Of a stretch of 49,680 nucleotides of DNA, positions 41,201-48,862 are shown piece by piece (within the stretch, counting starts at the first letter, position 1; every line of letters begins with the position of its first letter). Below the pieces are notes generated by a model, which saw only the letters and a program-made list of their open reading frames with translations, searched no databases and was not told the DNA's origin. The stretch covers positions 1 through 49,680 of IMG/VR virus record IMGVR_UViG_3300029286_000061. One strand, written 5' to 3'. The DNA comes from a virus. Position numbers and translations under genes: made by a program.

Positions 41201-41716
41201 ATGGAATCTAATACCGAGAAACAGCTAACAGAAAAAGAGCTTGCACAGCTCAAAAAGAATCAGGAACGGGCCGAAGCATTGGATGCAATCCGCAATTCCG
41301 TACGCGAGTACAAGGAAGAGATTGCAAAGGCATGTACTGATGCTGAAATCCCTGACGAGGTTATTGCTAACCTTGAGTACATCATTGGTAACAAGCGTTC
41401 CAAGAAAGAGAGAGTCAAGAAAGGGCGGGCGCCTGCTCTCAAAGATGTGGTGCGTGGCCTGTTCACCAATGTTGGTGACACCAAAGATGAAATGGAAATC
41501 TTTGTTGAATTGCAGATTGGACGGCCGGAGATGCAGTTCAGGATTGTGGAGCTGATCAAGAAATCCGAACCTGCTAACCGCCCGTGGATTACGTTCACCA
41601 TTCCCGAAGGCCAGAGGATGGGCGTGTACACTCTGGTAGCCGTTGGTGAGAATCCTCCCGAAGGGTGGGACGGATATGTTCCGACCGTGAAGAAAGCTGA
41701 CGAACCCGCTTTCTAA
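41201..41716 (+). CDS. Probably highly expressed early protein (171 aa)
   Basis: ATG 41201 with ACAAGGAG upstream. N-terminal half is a charged coiled coil (EKQLTEKELAQLKKNQERAE, LDAIRNSVREYKEEIAKACT), a basic linker (NKRSKKERVKKGRAP), then a beta-rich domain (EMEIFVELQIGRPEMQFRIV, MGVYTLVAVGENPPEGWDGY). Codon use is GC-richer than neighbours, fitting strong expression or transfer. Its own strong promoter and lone position beside the origin candidate suggest a DNA-binding or host-takeover role; not recognised as a family. Confidence 0.6.
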   Translation: MESNTEKQLTEKELAQLKKNQERAEALDAIRNSVREYKEEIAKACTDAEIPDEVIANLEYIIGNKRSKKERVKKGRAPALKDVVRGLFTNVGDTKDEMEIFVELQIGRPEMQFRIVELIKKSEPANRPWITFTIPEGQRMGVYTLVAVGENPPEGWDGYVPTVKKADEPAF

Positions 41717-41949
41717 GTAAGTGGTATCTGTATCTTGTGCCAATATTGGGCACATGTCAAAGTGAATGGCTTGGCGGGCACGTGGCATATTGCATATACT
41801 ATAGTAAACCCCCGTGCCCATCCTGTCAAAGTCCTTGAACCCCGGCTGTTCTGTGTCACATCGTACAAGGCATACGTATCAGGTAGCACGTTCGCCTAAC
41901 AGCAGAAACATGTGAAATAGTGTATGTTATATGTACTACTGCCACAGAC

Positions 41950-41969
41950 AGCTTCGGTTCCTATTATTG
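41950..41969 (+). repeat. Inverted exact copy of the 20-bp site (copy 3)
   Basis: AGCTTCGGTTCCTATTATTG, the exact reverse complement of 37335-37354, 4.6 kb away on the opposite transcription arm. Sequence around it shows no further similarity. Confidence 0.85.
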
Positions 41970-42098
41970 TTATTATAGTATGTGATGTAATATAGCGTGC
42001 TATATTGTGACAGTTGAATGAACATTATCCGGTGACACCCGTTGTATATAACGTACAATACTCTTTGGGTGTCACATATTTTGAGAAAGATAGAGCAG

Positions 42099-42136
42099 AA
42101 TACACTTATATATGAACATGAGTGTATTTTATTTTA
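42099..42136 (+). terminator. AT-rich terminator-like hairpin
   Basis: AATACACT (42099-42106) pairs with AGTGTATT (42121-42128), 14-base loop, followed by TTATTTTACC. Weak stem; may end the 41201 transcript. Confidence 0.35.
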
Positions 42137-42200
42137 CCTTTTTGGATGCAAAGAAAAGTATACAGTATTATGCAAGACAGATTAATAAGGAGTGGCAAGA

Positions 42201-42707
42201 ATGGTTGAAAACTTTAAACACACAGTAAGAGTTGGCACAATGCAAACATCTGGTGGCCGTTGGGTTCCTGTCTATGTACAGATACACTATTTGGATGGTG
42301 AACTTGACTTGTATGCATAGACACTAAAAATACAAGGGAATACGGCATATACGCTAAAGCGTGTGAAACACTTTAGTAGAGAGTGGAACAGTAGCCGGTG
42401 TGCTAAACTTGCTGAAATATGGAAACGTTGGCGCATGAACTATATGCGTGCAGGTACACATGAGCAGATGGATTTCTTGTATAAGCACTTTATGCAACAT
42501 TCATATGGTGCTGACAGTAATTGGCCAGATTTTGCTACAGCCTGTGACGCACTGAAAGAGGCTGGGCTGTACAGAGTAATGCTGGATGGTGTCCCATACA
42601 ACTATGGTACAGGGTGGTTGAAAGAACCAGTACCGGAGGATGTGCTTGAATGGCTGGTAGCATTGCCAGCGTATGAATGGAACGATGATGATGAAGATAC
42701 ACAATAA
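42201..42707 (+). pseudogene. Early gene split by an in-frame TAG (42318-42320)
   Basis: AAGGAG precedes ATG 42201. The frame reads MVENFKHTVRVGTMQTSGGR and VPVYVQIHYLDGELDLYA, then TAG, then TLKIQGNTAYTLKRVKHFSR and a C-terminal part with LAEIWKRWRMNYMRAGTHEQ and YNYGTGWLKEPVPEDVLEWL. Both halves fit one phage family (small beta domain followed by 'W.RW.lN.MRAG'), and there is no stop between TAG and 42707. A GTG at 42363 could restart the second half but it is buried in a hairpin (GTGT/ACAC, CTAAA/TTTAG) and lacks a ribosome site. Confidence 0.7.
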
Positions 42708-42728
42708 CACGTAAAGGAGACACTAGTA

Positions 42729-43088
42729 ATGTTGACAAAAGAAGAGAAGAAACTACAGGCTAAGCTGAAAACAGAACATGCTATGCAGAAACCTATTTCA
42801 CGGCGTGCATTGCGTGAGACATTGGGTAAGGTGCAGGGATGGGAGTTCCTTACACAGAAGGAAAAGCAGAATATTCTGGATACGGTACTTGCTACACCCG
42901 AACCACGAAAGTATCTAGCTGGTGCTACTAAGTATGCAATGGCATGGTACATATTACAGGCCATTGAATGGGCACACACTAAACAGCACAAAAGTTATTG
43001 GTTGTCTGTGTACTGTAAGGTGAGAGATGGGTTGATTAAACAGGCAAGAAAAACAGAAGAGTTATTGGTTGACAAGGATGTGATATGA
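42729..43088 (+). CDS. Helical early protein (119 aa)
   Basis: AAAGGAGACA ribosome site, ATG 42729. Lys-rich N-terminus (LTKEEKKLQAKLKTEHAMQK), then RRALRETLGKVQGWEFLTQK and a Trp/Tyr-rich helix WYILQAIEWAHTK. Stop overlaps the next start (ATGA). No family recognised. Confidence 0.55.
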   Translation: MLTKEEKKLQAKLKTEHAMQKPISRRALRETLGKVQGWEFLTQKEKQNILDTVLATPEPRKYLAGATKYAMAWYILQAIEWAHTKQHKSYWLSVYCKVRDGLIKQARKTEELLVDKDVI

Positions 43089-43438
43089 AAAAGAACACAG
43101 GTATCCTATTACGTGAACCAATAGCAATTGGCACAGGTTATGTATTATGTGTAGTACCTCTCACTACTGAAATGAGATTGCGTGTATTACGTGATTCAGA
43201 TGAACCCAACATGTACACACTAGAACTAGAGGAACTTGTACAGTGGACTTCATCACATAATGATTACATGTGTGCATGGCAGATAGTATCCAGTGTAGAG
43301 CGTGTGTATATTCCAGAACCAGCATGGGAGGATTATCAGAAGCTGGCGTTGACATATTTTTTTTGTGAATACACATATAGTAATAGAAGGATGGTGATCA
43401 AAGGAATTGAAGAAAACAAAGATGATGTTCACTATTGA
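43085..43438 (+). CDS. Early protein of unknown function (117 aa)
   Basis: Starts by ATGA overlap. Begins MKKNTGILLREPIAIGTGYV, beta-rich, then YMCAWQIVSSVERVYIPEPA and a Tyr/Phe-rich helix. No family recognised. Followed within 31 bases by the tRNA-like sequence. Confidence 0.5.
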   Translation: MKKNTGILLREPIAIGTGYVLCVVPLTTEMRLRVLRDSDEPNMYTLELEELVQWTSSHNDYMCAWQIVSSVERVYIPEPAWEDYQKLALTYFFCEYTYSNRRMVIKGIEENKDDVHY

Positions 43439-43468
43439 GAAGTATCATGTAGCGATATACTTGGTTTG

Positions 43469-43537
43469 AGTGTGGTAGTTCAGCGGTAGCACATTGTACA
43501 ATAGTACAAAGGGCTTGGTTCAATTCCGAGCCACACT
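43469..43537 (+). tRNA. tRNA-like gene with aberrant anticodon arm
   Basis: Acceptor AGTGTGG (43469-43475) pairs with CCACACT (43531-43537); D arm GTTC-AGCGGTA-GCAC (one mismatch); T arm CTTGG-TTCAATT-CCGAG with canonical loop. D region GTAGTTCAGCGGTAG resembles tRNA-Gly. The anticodon arm TTGTA-CAATAG-TACAA has a six-base loop (or eight if the closing pair opens), so no anticodon can be assigned. Total 69 bases, shorter than a normal tRNA, no encoded CCA. Could be a decayed tRNA or a tRNA mimic. Confidence 0.6.
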
Positions 43538-43584
43538 TTATGACTCTCCTAGAGAGTTTAATGTGTATGAACAAGGAGATTGGT

Positions 43585-43962
43585 ATGGGTGGCAGAGACT
43601 TTAGTGAAGCATTACGTAAAATCAGGGAGAATGGTGGCGGGGCATCTATCGGATGTTATATTACGGACATTGAAGAGATTTGTAAGCACATTGCATGACC
43701 AAAACTAGTGGGTCTTATAGCTGGCGATTTGATTCGTCAGTTGCTGGACTGTAATGGCACATTCGCAACAACAAATGAGGGTGATGCTACAGTATTTTTA
43801 CGTTATCTTACAGAAGGTGGACACAATAGCATCGCTTGTCAGGGTGCACTTGGGGAAAGATTCTTTGATGCGGATATTGTCATATGCTACTCGGTACAGG
43901 GATGTGCTATACTGGATCCAGCCGATTCACGAATTACGTTAAGGTTTGAATTTAAAAAGTAG
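43585..43962 (+). pseudogene. Early gene split by an in-frame TGA (43696-43698)
   Basis: AAGGAG at 43573, ATG 43585. The frame reads MGGRDFSEALRKIRENGGGA, then SIGCYITDIEEICKHIA, TGA, then PKLVGLIAGDLIRQLLDCNG and a C-terminal domain with DATVFLRYLTEGGHNSIACQ ending at 43962. The second half resembles phage proteins with 'LIAxLL ... FLRYLTEGG'. GTG 43708 could restart it, but no ribosome site is present. The frame is open on both sides of the single stop. Confidence 0.55.
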
Positions 43963-44038
43963 TTGGGGAACAGTAACTACACTCAACATGTAGACTGCCT
44001 TATATTTAGGGAGATATACACTAAAAGGAGCCACGAGT

Positions 44039-44260
44039 ATGGAGACAAGCGATAGACAGCTGTTGATTGATATTTGTTTCGAGATTGGCATTATGACTGC
44101 AACACATGAATGGTTCAGGGGTAAGACAACAGAAGAGGTTGCTGACTGGATTCGTACAAAATTAAGTAACTGTGGTTTTAAAACAATACCTGTTGGTATG
44201 TCATGGGGTGTGTTAGCAGATACACTACACAACCCTTTAAAGGAGACACACAATGTCTGA
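44039..44260 (+). CDS. Small early protein (73 aa)
   Basis: AAAGGAG at 44023, ATG 44039. Helical: METSDRQLLIDICFEIGIMT, WFRGKTTEEVADWIRTKLSN; ends KETHNV. Overlaps the next start by eight bases. No family recognised. Confidence 0.5.
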   Translation: METSDRQLLIDICFEIGIMTATHEWFRGKTTEEVADWIRTKLSNCGFKTIPVGMSWGVLADTLHNPLKETHNV

Positions 44261-44585
44261 ATCGGAATGGCTGAAAGCGAGAGCTAAAAAGAGTGACTTG
44301 GCTTACATAGATTTTTTGAAAAGAGAAAATGGAGTACTGAAAGCAGAGAATATCACCCTTCGCACTTAAATACTAGTTTGGCATCAGTTACCTGAAGTGC
44401 CGGAGAAACGTGATAGCTACTGGTGTAGATTTGCAAGTGAGGGTGGTTTCTATTCACTTGATGCATATTACCCAGAAAACAATCACTGGGAAAGATTCAG
44501 CAATGACTATTACCATGGAACTGTTATGATAGTTACAGATACACCGAGCGCATGGACAACTTTGCCATTAGAGGAAGAGTTATGA
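44253..44585 (+). pseudogene. Early gene split by an in-frame TAA (44367-44369)
   Basis: AAAGGAGACA precedes ATG 44253. The frame reads MSESEWLKARAKKSDLAYID and FLKRENGVLKAENITLRT, TAA, then ILVWHQLPEVPEKRDSYWCR to the stop at 44585. A coiled coil ending 'ENxxLR' leading into 'W..LPE.P...YW' (a DUF551-like pattern) is a normal layout for one phage protein. A restart could only use GTG 44397, inside the W-H-Q-L-P-E motif, which would remove its conserved start. The stop at 44585 overlaps the next ATG. Confidence 0.6.
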
Positions 44586-44905
44586 AAACTAAAAAGTACA
44601 GTATTGAGACTGATGAACTGTTTCTGCATAATGTGGAACTGAGTGAGATTGCAAAATATCTGCACAAATATTGTATAGAGCCAGCATACAAAGACAAAAC
44701 ATATTCAGTGCCATGTGTCATAGGCTTTGACAAACGTAATGCAGTTCAAGTGTTCCATGCACTGTATCCAGATTTGTATACCAAACTCAAGTTAGGCACA
44801 CTTTGTTATGTACACGCGGTAAACGAAACTATAAAGGCTGCGGATTTTACAGAAGATATCATCGATGCATTATGCATTATAAAGGAGACTGCTAATGAAC
44901 GCTAA
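44582..44905 (+). CDS. Early protein of unknown function (107 aa)
   Basis: ATG 44582 preferred (GAGGAAGAG upstream, ATGA overlap). Begins MKTKKYSIETDELFLHNVEL; then GFDKRNAVQVFHALYPDLYT and a helical C-terminus. The stop follows the next start. No family recognised. Confidence 0.5.
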   Translation: MKTKKYSIETDELFLHNVELSEIAKYLHKYCIEPAYKDKTYSVPCVIGFDKRNAVQVFHALYPDLYTKLKLGTLCYVHAVNETIKAADFTEDIIDALCIIKETANER

Positions 44906-45029
44906 AGAAATTTGTGAATGGACTGTGGCACATAAGGGATGTGGAAATGCAGTTGATTATTGGATAGCATATGGAGCATTCGGTATAAATCTGAAACAAT
45001 TGAAAAAATGTGTGGAGAGTACACTATGA
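44895..45029 (+). CDS. Small early protein (44 aa), paralogue of the next gene
   Basis: AAAGGAGACT, ATG 44895. Its N-terminus KEICEWTVAHKGC resembles EEICKFIVEHGSC in the next protein, suggesting tandem duplication and truncation. Stop overlaps the next ATG (ATGA at 45026-45029). Confidence 0.5.
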   Translation: MNAKEICEWTVAHKGCGNAVDYWIAYGAFGINLKQLKKCVESTL

Positions 45030-45388
45030 CAAAAGAAGAAATATGTAAGTTTATAGTAGAGCACGGTTCATGTTTTGGTATACACTGTTGTGCAATAAAC
45101 AGTGCATCACATCAAGTTAATGATTGTCCGTTAATGTCCTCATGGTGTTCCCCACAGTTTGCAGTGCAACGTGCACAGGCATGGTTGGATGGTGTACCCG
45201 ATGTAATACGGAAATTAAATGCAGTTGCACTTGAGTTCGGGCCTGAATCATTGGAGAATGCAGTAATTGTATCATCATATGATATTGCAAAAATTGGTAC
45301 TATACAGAATGTACATGCACCAACAGTAGCAAGTCCTATTTTATGTGAAGTGACTTTTGAAGTTGCTAGATTTTTTGAGAATATCTAA
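45026..45388 (+). CDS. Cys-rich early protein (120 aa)
   Basis: Begins MTKEEICKFIVEHGSCFGIH, then HCCAINSASHQVNDCPLMSS and WCSPQFAVQRAQAWLDGVP. The 'C..I.C..CPL ... C......A..WL' pattern occurs in many small phage proteins thought to bind zinc. Start by ATGA overlap. C-terminal 60 residues are beta-rich. Function unknown. Confidence 0.55.
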   Translation: MTKEEICKFIVEHGSCFGIHCCAINSASHQVNDCPLMSSWCSPQFAVQRAQAWLDGVPDVIRKLNAVALEFGPESLENAVIVSSYDIAKIGTIQNVHAPTVASPILCEVTFEVARFFENI

Positions 45389-45428
45389 AACACATGTAGA
45401 TTAGTGCTTTACACAAAGGAGACAAAGG

Positions 45429-45908
45429 ATGGACGAGAACAAAAGAATTGTAGAAATTGATGGAATCAAGATTGAGGTGGATTTGCGTAATGCAAAGGTT
45501 GTGGAAACATACCATGTGGGCGACCCGGTAATGGTACTGCACAAAGCCGAACAGTATAAAGAGGCTGTTATCAATGCTGGTGTGATTGTCAGCTTCAATG
45601 AGTTCAATGGAACACCCGCTATTCAGATTATGGAACTTACGATGAACAACTATAGTGATGATGTTGGATTTAAGATTGTGTCCATTGTGAGTGGTGAGAC
45701 AACCAAAAAGGATGGTGGTATTTCTATTGCACCATACAGTAGGTATGAGGGGCTGATATCAAAAACAAGTGTTGTTACTAAACTCAATCGTAAGATTGCA
45801 CAGAAGGAAATGGAACTTGAGGAACTTGATATTCAGAAAGAGTACTTCATCAAAGAGTTCAGTAAGTCCTTTGCACAGATTGTTGGTACAACAAATGGAA
45901 ACGATTAA
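45429..45908 (+). CDS. Early protein of unknown function (159 aa)
   Basis: AAAGGAGACA, ATG 45429. Beta-rich N-terminal domain (RIVEIDGIKIEVDLRNAKVV, YHVGDPVMVLHKAEQYKEAV, INAGVIVSFNEFNGTPAIQI), resembling a small SH3-like barrel, then a C-terminal coiled coil (NRKIAQKEMELEELDIQKEY). The end overlaps the next start. No family recognised. Confidence 0.55.
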   Translation: MDENKRIVEIDGIKIEVDLRNAKVVETYHVGDPVMVLHKAEQYKEAVINAGVIVSFNEFNGTPAIQIMELTMNNYSDDVGFKIVSIVSGETTKKDGGISIAPYSRYEGLISKTSVVTKLNRKIAQKEMELEELDIQKEYFIKEFSKSFAQIVGTTNGND

Positions 45909-46167
45909 AGTAAAACCTGTTTCAACATATGCGACAGATAATTGTGAAGCACACCTTATATGTGAGAATGGGCTGGTATATGTACAGGTAACAGTGTATG
46001 TAGCACGTCTTATGGAGCATAATGGTGGAAAGATTCCTGTAACTGTTCAAACAAACATACCAATCGGAATGAACTGTACACTGCTAGATGTATTGGTAGA
46101 CCCAGACGATGCACAAGATATTGAGGATGATACTGATAACACACTGTCATTTAGTAAAGGAGACTGA
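45895..46167 (+). CDS. Early protein of unknown function (90 aa)
   Basis: ATG 45895 inside the end of the previous gene. Begins METIKVKPVSTYATDNCEAH; beta strands LICENGLVYVQVTVYVARLM; acidic tail (DPDDAQDIEDDTD). No family recognised. Confidence 0.5.
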   Translation: METIKVKPVSTYATDNCEAHLICENGLVYVQVTVYVARLMEHNGGKIPVTVQTNIPIGMNCTLLDVLVDPDDAQDIEDDTDNTLSFSKGD

Positions 46168-46169
46168 GT

Positions 46170-46400
46170 ATGTGTGACAGATATTTTAGTGTACGTCACG
46201 ACATTGACGAGTTAAAGGAGACTGTTAAACGTCTTGAAGTTGATTCTTGTTTCAGTGGGCCATACAAGAGGAATGAGGCAATCATGATAAGTCTGATTAA
46301 GATTGTGCTTGCGATTGTCGATGAAACTCAAATTCAGGAGCCACAGTTGATTGAGCTTTCTGGAGCTGTGCTGAACGATGTATTGGGACAACATTGTTGA
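46170..46400 (+). CDS. Small helical early protein (76 aa)
   Basis: AAAGGAGACT, ATG 46170. Begins MCDRYFSVRHDIDELKETVK; helical; ends DVLGQHC. Followed by the second tRNA-like sequence. Confidence 0.5.
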   Translation: MCDRYFSVRHDIDELKETVKRLEVDSCFSGPYKRNEAIMISLIKIVLAIVDETQIQEPQLIELSGAVLNDVLGQHC

Positions 46401-46406
46401 TTATTT

Positions 46407-46501
46407 TGGGGAGTGGTGGTAAGGGCAACCACGCTGGCCAGCAGAGGTTGATATCACAACCGGACGCAACAGAGATGTAGGTTCAACGCCTACCTCCCCC
46501 T
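46407..46501 (+). tRNA. Second tRNA-like sequence, lacking a normal anticodon loop
   Basis: GGGGAG (46408-46413) pairs with CTCCCC (46494-46499); D arm GTGG-TAAGGGCAA-CCAC (46416-46432); T arm GTAGG-TTCAACG-CCTAC (46477-46493) with canonical loop. Where the anticodon arm should be there is GCTGGCCAGC (46433-46442), a palindrome with no room for a seven-base loop, followed by GGTTG-ATATCA-CAACC (46446-46461), which could be a long variable arm or a displaced anticodon arm. About 95 bases. Not a working tRNA by sequence; decayed or mimic. Confidence 0.5.
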
Positions 46502-46529
46502 GTAATGTACTAGAGTAAAGGAGAGTGCC

Positions 46530-47342
46530 ATGAAACAAAAGTATGTAAGCAATGTACAACGTGCTTTAGACCATAAACAGTATGTTGACAAGGAGAGAAA
46601 GAGTATGAAGATTGACAAGAGCAAGGTGATATGGGATGCAACATCAGCGCAAGCAGAAGCATTGCGTGATAAGCATGTAATTGGATTCACAAAGTATGAT
46701 GGGTGTGATGCTGTATACGGTGTACTTACACGCATAGAGCCAACAAAAGGCAACACACTGCTGTATCATTTCCAAGTAAGAAGTAGTGACGGGTGTACAA
46801 CCAAGTTCCGTTTCATCATCCCTGATGAATCACAGTTGGAATTGGTTGACGTTACAAAACAAGCATCTTGTACACCAGTTAAACAAGAACCTGATACGAT
46901 AGGTGTATGGAAACCACAATACGGCGAGCTTGTTGTGATTACAAGCTATGTGTCTAGTAGCAAGCCATTTATACGCATATTTGTTGCTAACAATGGTAAT
47001 ACTGTACAGGTTGTTGCACCAAAGGATATGCATAGATTCATGGGTGGTTTGGTATTTGATATTGTTGAGTATGCAGATGTTACTATGGAAAAGATAAATG
47101 GTACAAATCTTGCACCAGCGCCCAAGAAACGAATACCGTTTGACTTTGAGAGTTTTCAACCATACCGTGAAAAATGGGTGCATGAAAAGGGCATGTCTAT
47201 TTTGTGCAGAATTGAAACATTTAGTGATACTGGTGTGTATATAGCTTATGTACATAGGGAGATAGAGTTCCTTACATATGGAGCACTTGAGCAGAATTGG
47301 CTGTTTGATGATGAAACACCATGCAACAGGGAGGTAGTGTGA
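46530..47342 (+). CDS. Early protein of unknown function (270 aa)
   Basis: AAAGGAGAG, ATG 46530; a second ATG at 46605 also has AAGGAGAG, so a shorter 245-residue form (starting MKIDKSK) is possible. Several beta modules: GFTKYDGCDAVYGVLTRIEP, GELVVITSYVSSSKPFIRIF, GMSILCRIETFSDTGVYIAY. They may be two or three related small domains. No family recognised. Confidence 0.55.
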   Translation: MKQKYVSNVQRALDHKQYVDKERKSMKIDKSKVIWDATSAQAEALRDKHVIGFTKYDGCDAVYGVLTRIEPTKGNTLLYHFQVRSSDGCTTKFRFIIPDESQLELVDVTKQASCTPVKQEPDTIGVWKPQYGELVVITSYVSSSKPFIRIFVANNGNTVQVVAPKDMHRFMGGLVFDIVEYADVTMEKINGTNLAPAPKKRIPFDFESFQPYREKWVHEKGMSILCRIETFSDTGVYIAYVHREIEFLTYGALEQNWLFDDETPCNREVV

Positions 47343-47513
47343 ATGACTAGTGATAGTTATAATTTTATGGTACAGAGCATGAAAGCTGGTATAGTTTTTG
47401 CACACATAGTGTCAGCTATGCTTGATGATTCAGTACAGCGTGCACAAGAACAACTGGGAGCTGAGTGCATAAGATTAATGGACTATGATGTAAAGTATAT
47501 ATTGATATACTAA
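47343..47513 (+). CDS. Small early protein (56 aa)
   Basis: ATG 47343, with GGGAGG from the end of the previous gene as ribosome site. Helical: MTSDSYNFMVQSMKAGIVFA, LDDSVQRAQEQLGAE. No family recognised. Confidence 0.45.
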   Translation: MTSDSYNFMVQSMKAGIVFAHIVSAMLDDSVQRAQEQLGAECIRLMDYDVKYILIY

Positions 47514-47535
47514 ATGTAATAGGGAGGTATAGTGT

Positions 47536-48849
47536 ATGCAACAGATAAGAACGTGGCCAAAATTAGTATGGACAGATAGTGGGCTTGAAATGAATGACAC
47601 TTTGCATAATGTACAGCTAGACGGAAAGTCATATTTTCTTGGACGTGAAGCACACAACGTGGCATGCTTTGATGAATTGATGCAAGAGTCAAAAAGTTGG
47701 AATATCAAGCCAGACACAAAAACAAAGATTATTGATGATTGGATGCAGGAGTGGTTTAAAACAGCCGTATTGTACAAGAATAGCTTTGCGGTGCATGTGG
47801 CACACCTTAGGTATCTTCTTGCAGGTGCATCTGAACCTATTACACTGCCTGATGTGGTGACAGGATATGCGCAAATCCTCGATATGGCATATTATCTAAA
47901 ATGTAAAGATGCTGTGAGACATGCAGATTGGTACACATCTAGTTATATCCTTGGAGAGTACAAAGTAAGGATGCAGATATATGAAGAATATCCAAAGTTA
48001 CTACAGGCAAAGTTGTACAAGAAATGGATGCAGAAACAGGAAGAACTACAAAGAGCATGTGGTGCTACATTAGCTACTACAAATGCTGTCGCAGATTGCA
48101 TAAAAGCATTTAAAACTATGAATGATGGAATTAGAAATTACTCAGACACCAAAAAGGAGAATACTATGAAGCAGGGTACAATTGTGATGTTTGAAGAACC
48201 ACATGGAAAGTACAAAAAGATTCTGTGGCTGGATTGGAGAAACTATGAAGCAACTAGACAAGATACAGAGAATGATTTGCAGGTACGCACACAGCAGTGT
48301 AATACATTGCAAAATGCACTGCATGAAGCACAGAATGAACGTGATGTACTAAAAAATGATAACGATTTGTTACGGTGTATGAATACCACATGTACCACGG
48401 CAGTGTATGACCACAACAAGATGTCTAAAGACTACAATGAAGTGCTCAAACTATTTGTTAATACTGAACTGCGTGTAACATCAGAGCATGACAAAGCTGA
48501 CTTGGTGGAAAGACAGAATTTGTTATCTAATATTGTAAATTCAACTTCTGTGTGTGCCGATCCACAGCTAAGAAAAGCTGTGGAGAATTATCAGATTACA
48601 CTTAAAAGACTTATTGATGAATGTGACAGGATGAAAGAACAGCGGATTGACAAAGAGTGTGCAGATATTGTCATAGGCTATGAGAGCCTTACAAAGCAGG
48701 AAAAAACACTGGAAGTATATGCGGATGCATGTATTAAGTATGCAAAGATTGTTGGTATTGTAGTTATGAGTGAAGATGTGCGCTTGTATGAAGTATACTG
48801 GAAAAACAATGTATCCATTGCAAGAGCTATAAAAGACATGTCTTGCTGA
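47536..48849 (+). CDS. Probable fusion of two early proteins (437 aa)
   Basis: GGGAGG precedes ATG 47536. N-terminal half (residues 1-210) is helical with WPKLVWTDSGLEM, MQEWFKTAVLYKNSFAVHVA. From residue 211 the sequence reads MKQGTIVMFEEPHGKYKKIL, and this in-frame ATG (48166) is preceded by AAAAAGGAGAATACT, a standard ribosome site, as if a second gene lost the stop before it. The second half is a long coiled coil (QCNTLQNALHEAQNERDVLK) with a helical end. Two products may be made. Confidence 0.55.
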   Translation: MQQIRTWPKLVWTDSGLEMNDTLHNVQLDGKSYFLGREAHNVACFDELMQESKSWNIKPDTKTKIIDDWMQEWFKTAVLYKNSFAVHVAHLRYLLAGASEPITLPDVVTGYAQILDMAYYLKCKDAVRHADWYTSSYILGEYKVRMQIYEEYPKLLQAKLYKKWMQKQEELQRACGATLATTNAVADCIKAFKTMNDGIRNYSDTKKENTMKQGTIVMFEEPHGKYKKILWLDWRNYEATRQDTENDLQVRTQQCNTLQNALHEAQNERDVLKNDNDLLRCMNTTCTTAVYDHNKMSKDYNEVLKLFVNTELRVTSEHDKADLVERQNLLSNIVNSTSVCADPQLRKAVENYQITLKRLIDECDRMKEQRIDKECADIVIGYESLTKQEKTLEVYADACIKYAKIVGIVVMSEDVRLYEVYWKNNVSIARAIKDMSC

Positions 48850-48862
48850 AAGGAGTATATAA

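Larger units (their letters stand above)
41717..42200. other. Gene-free stretch with hairpins and repeated site
   Basis: Contains TGTGCC/GGCACA hairpin (41736-41754), GGGCACG/CGTGCCC pair with 30-base loop (41776-41819), two TGTCAAAGT words, the inverted 20-bp site (41950-41969), and a terminator-like hairpin (42099-42128). No credible gene. Confidence 0.55.

Noticed and set aside
38960-44585. Stop-codon reassignment as an explanation for the split genes
   Set aside because: TAA, TAG and TGA all interrupt genes here, and all three end normal genes elsewhere in the window with sensible downstream starts, so no single codon is recoded.
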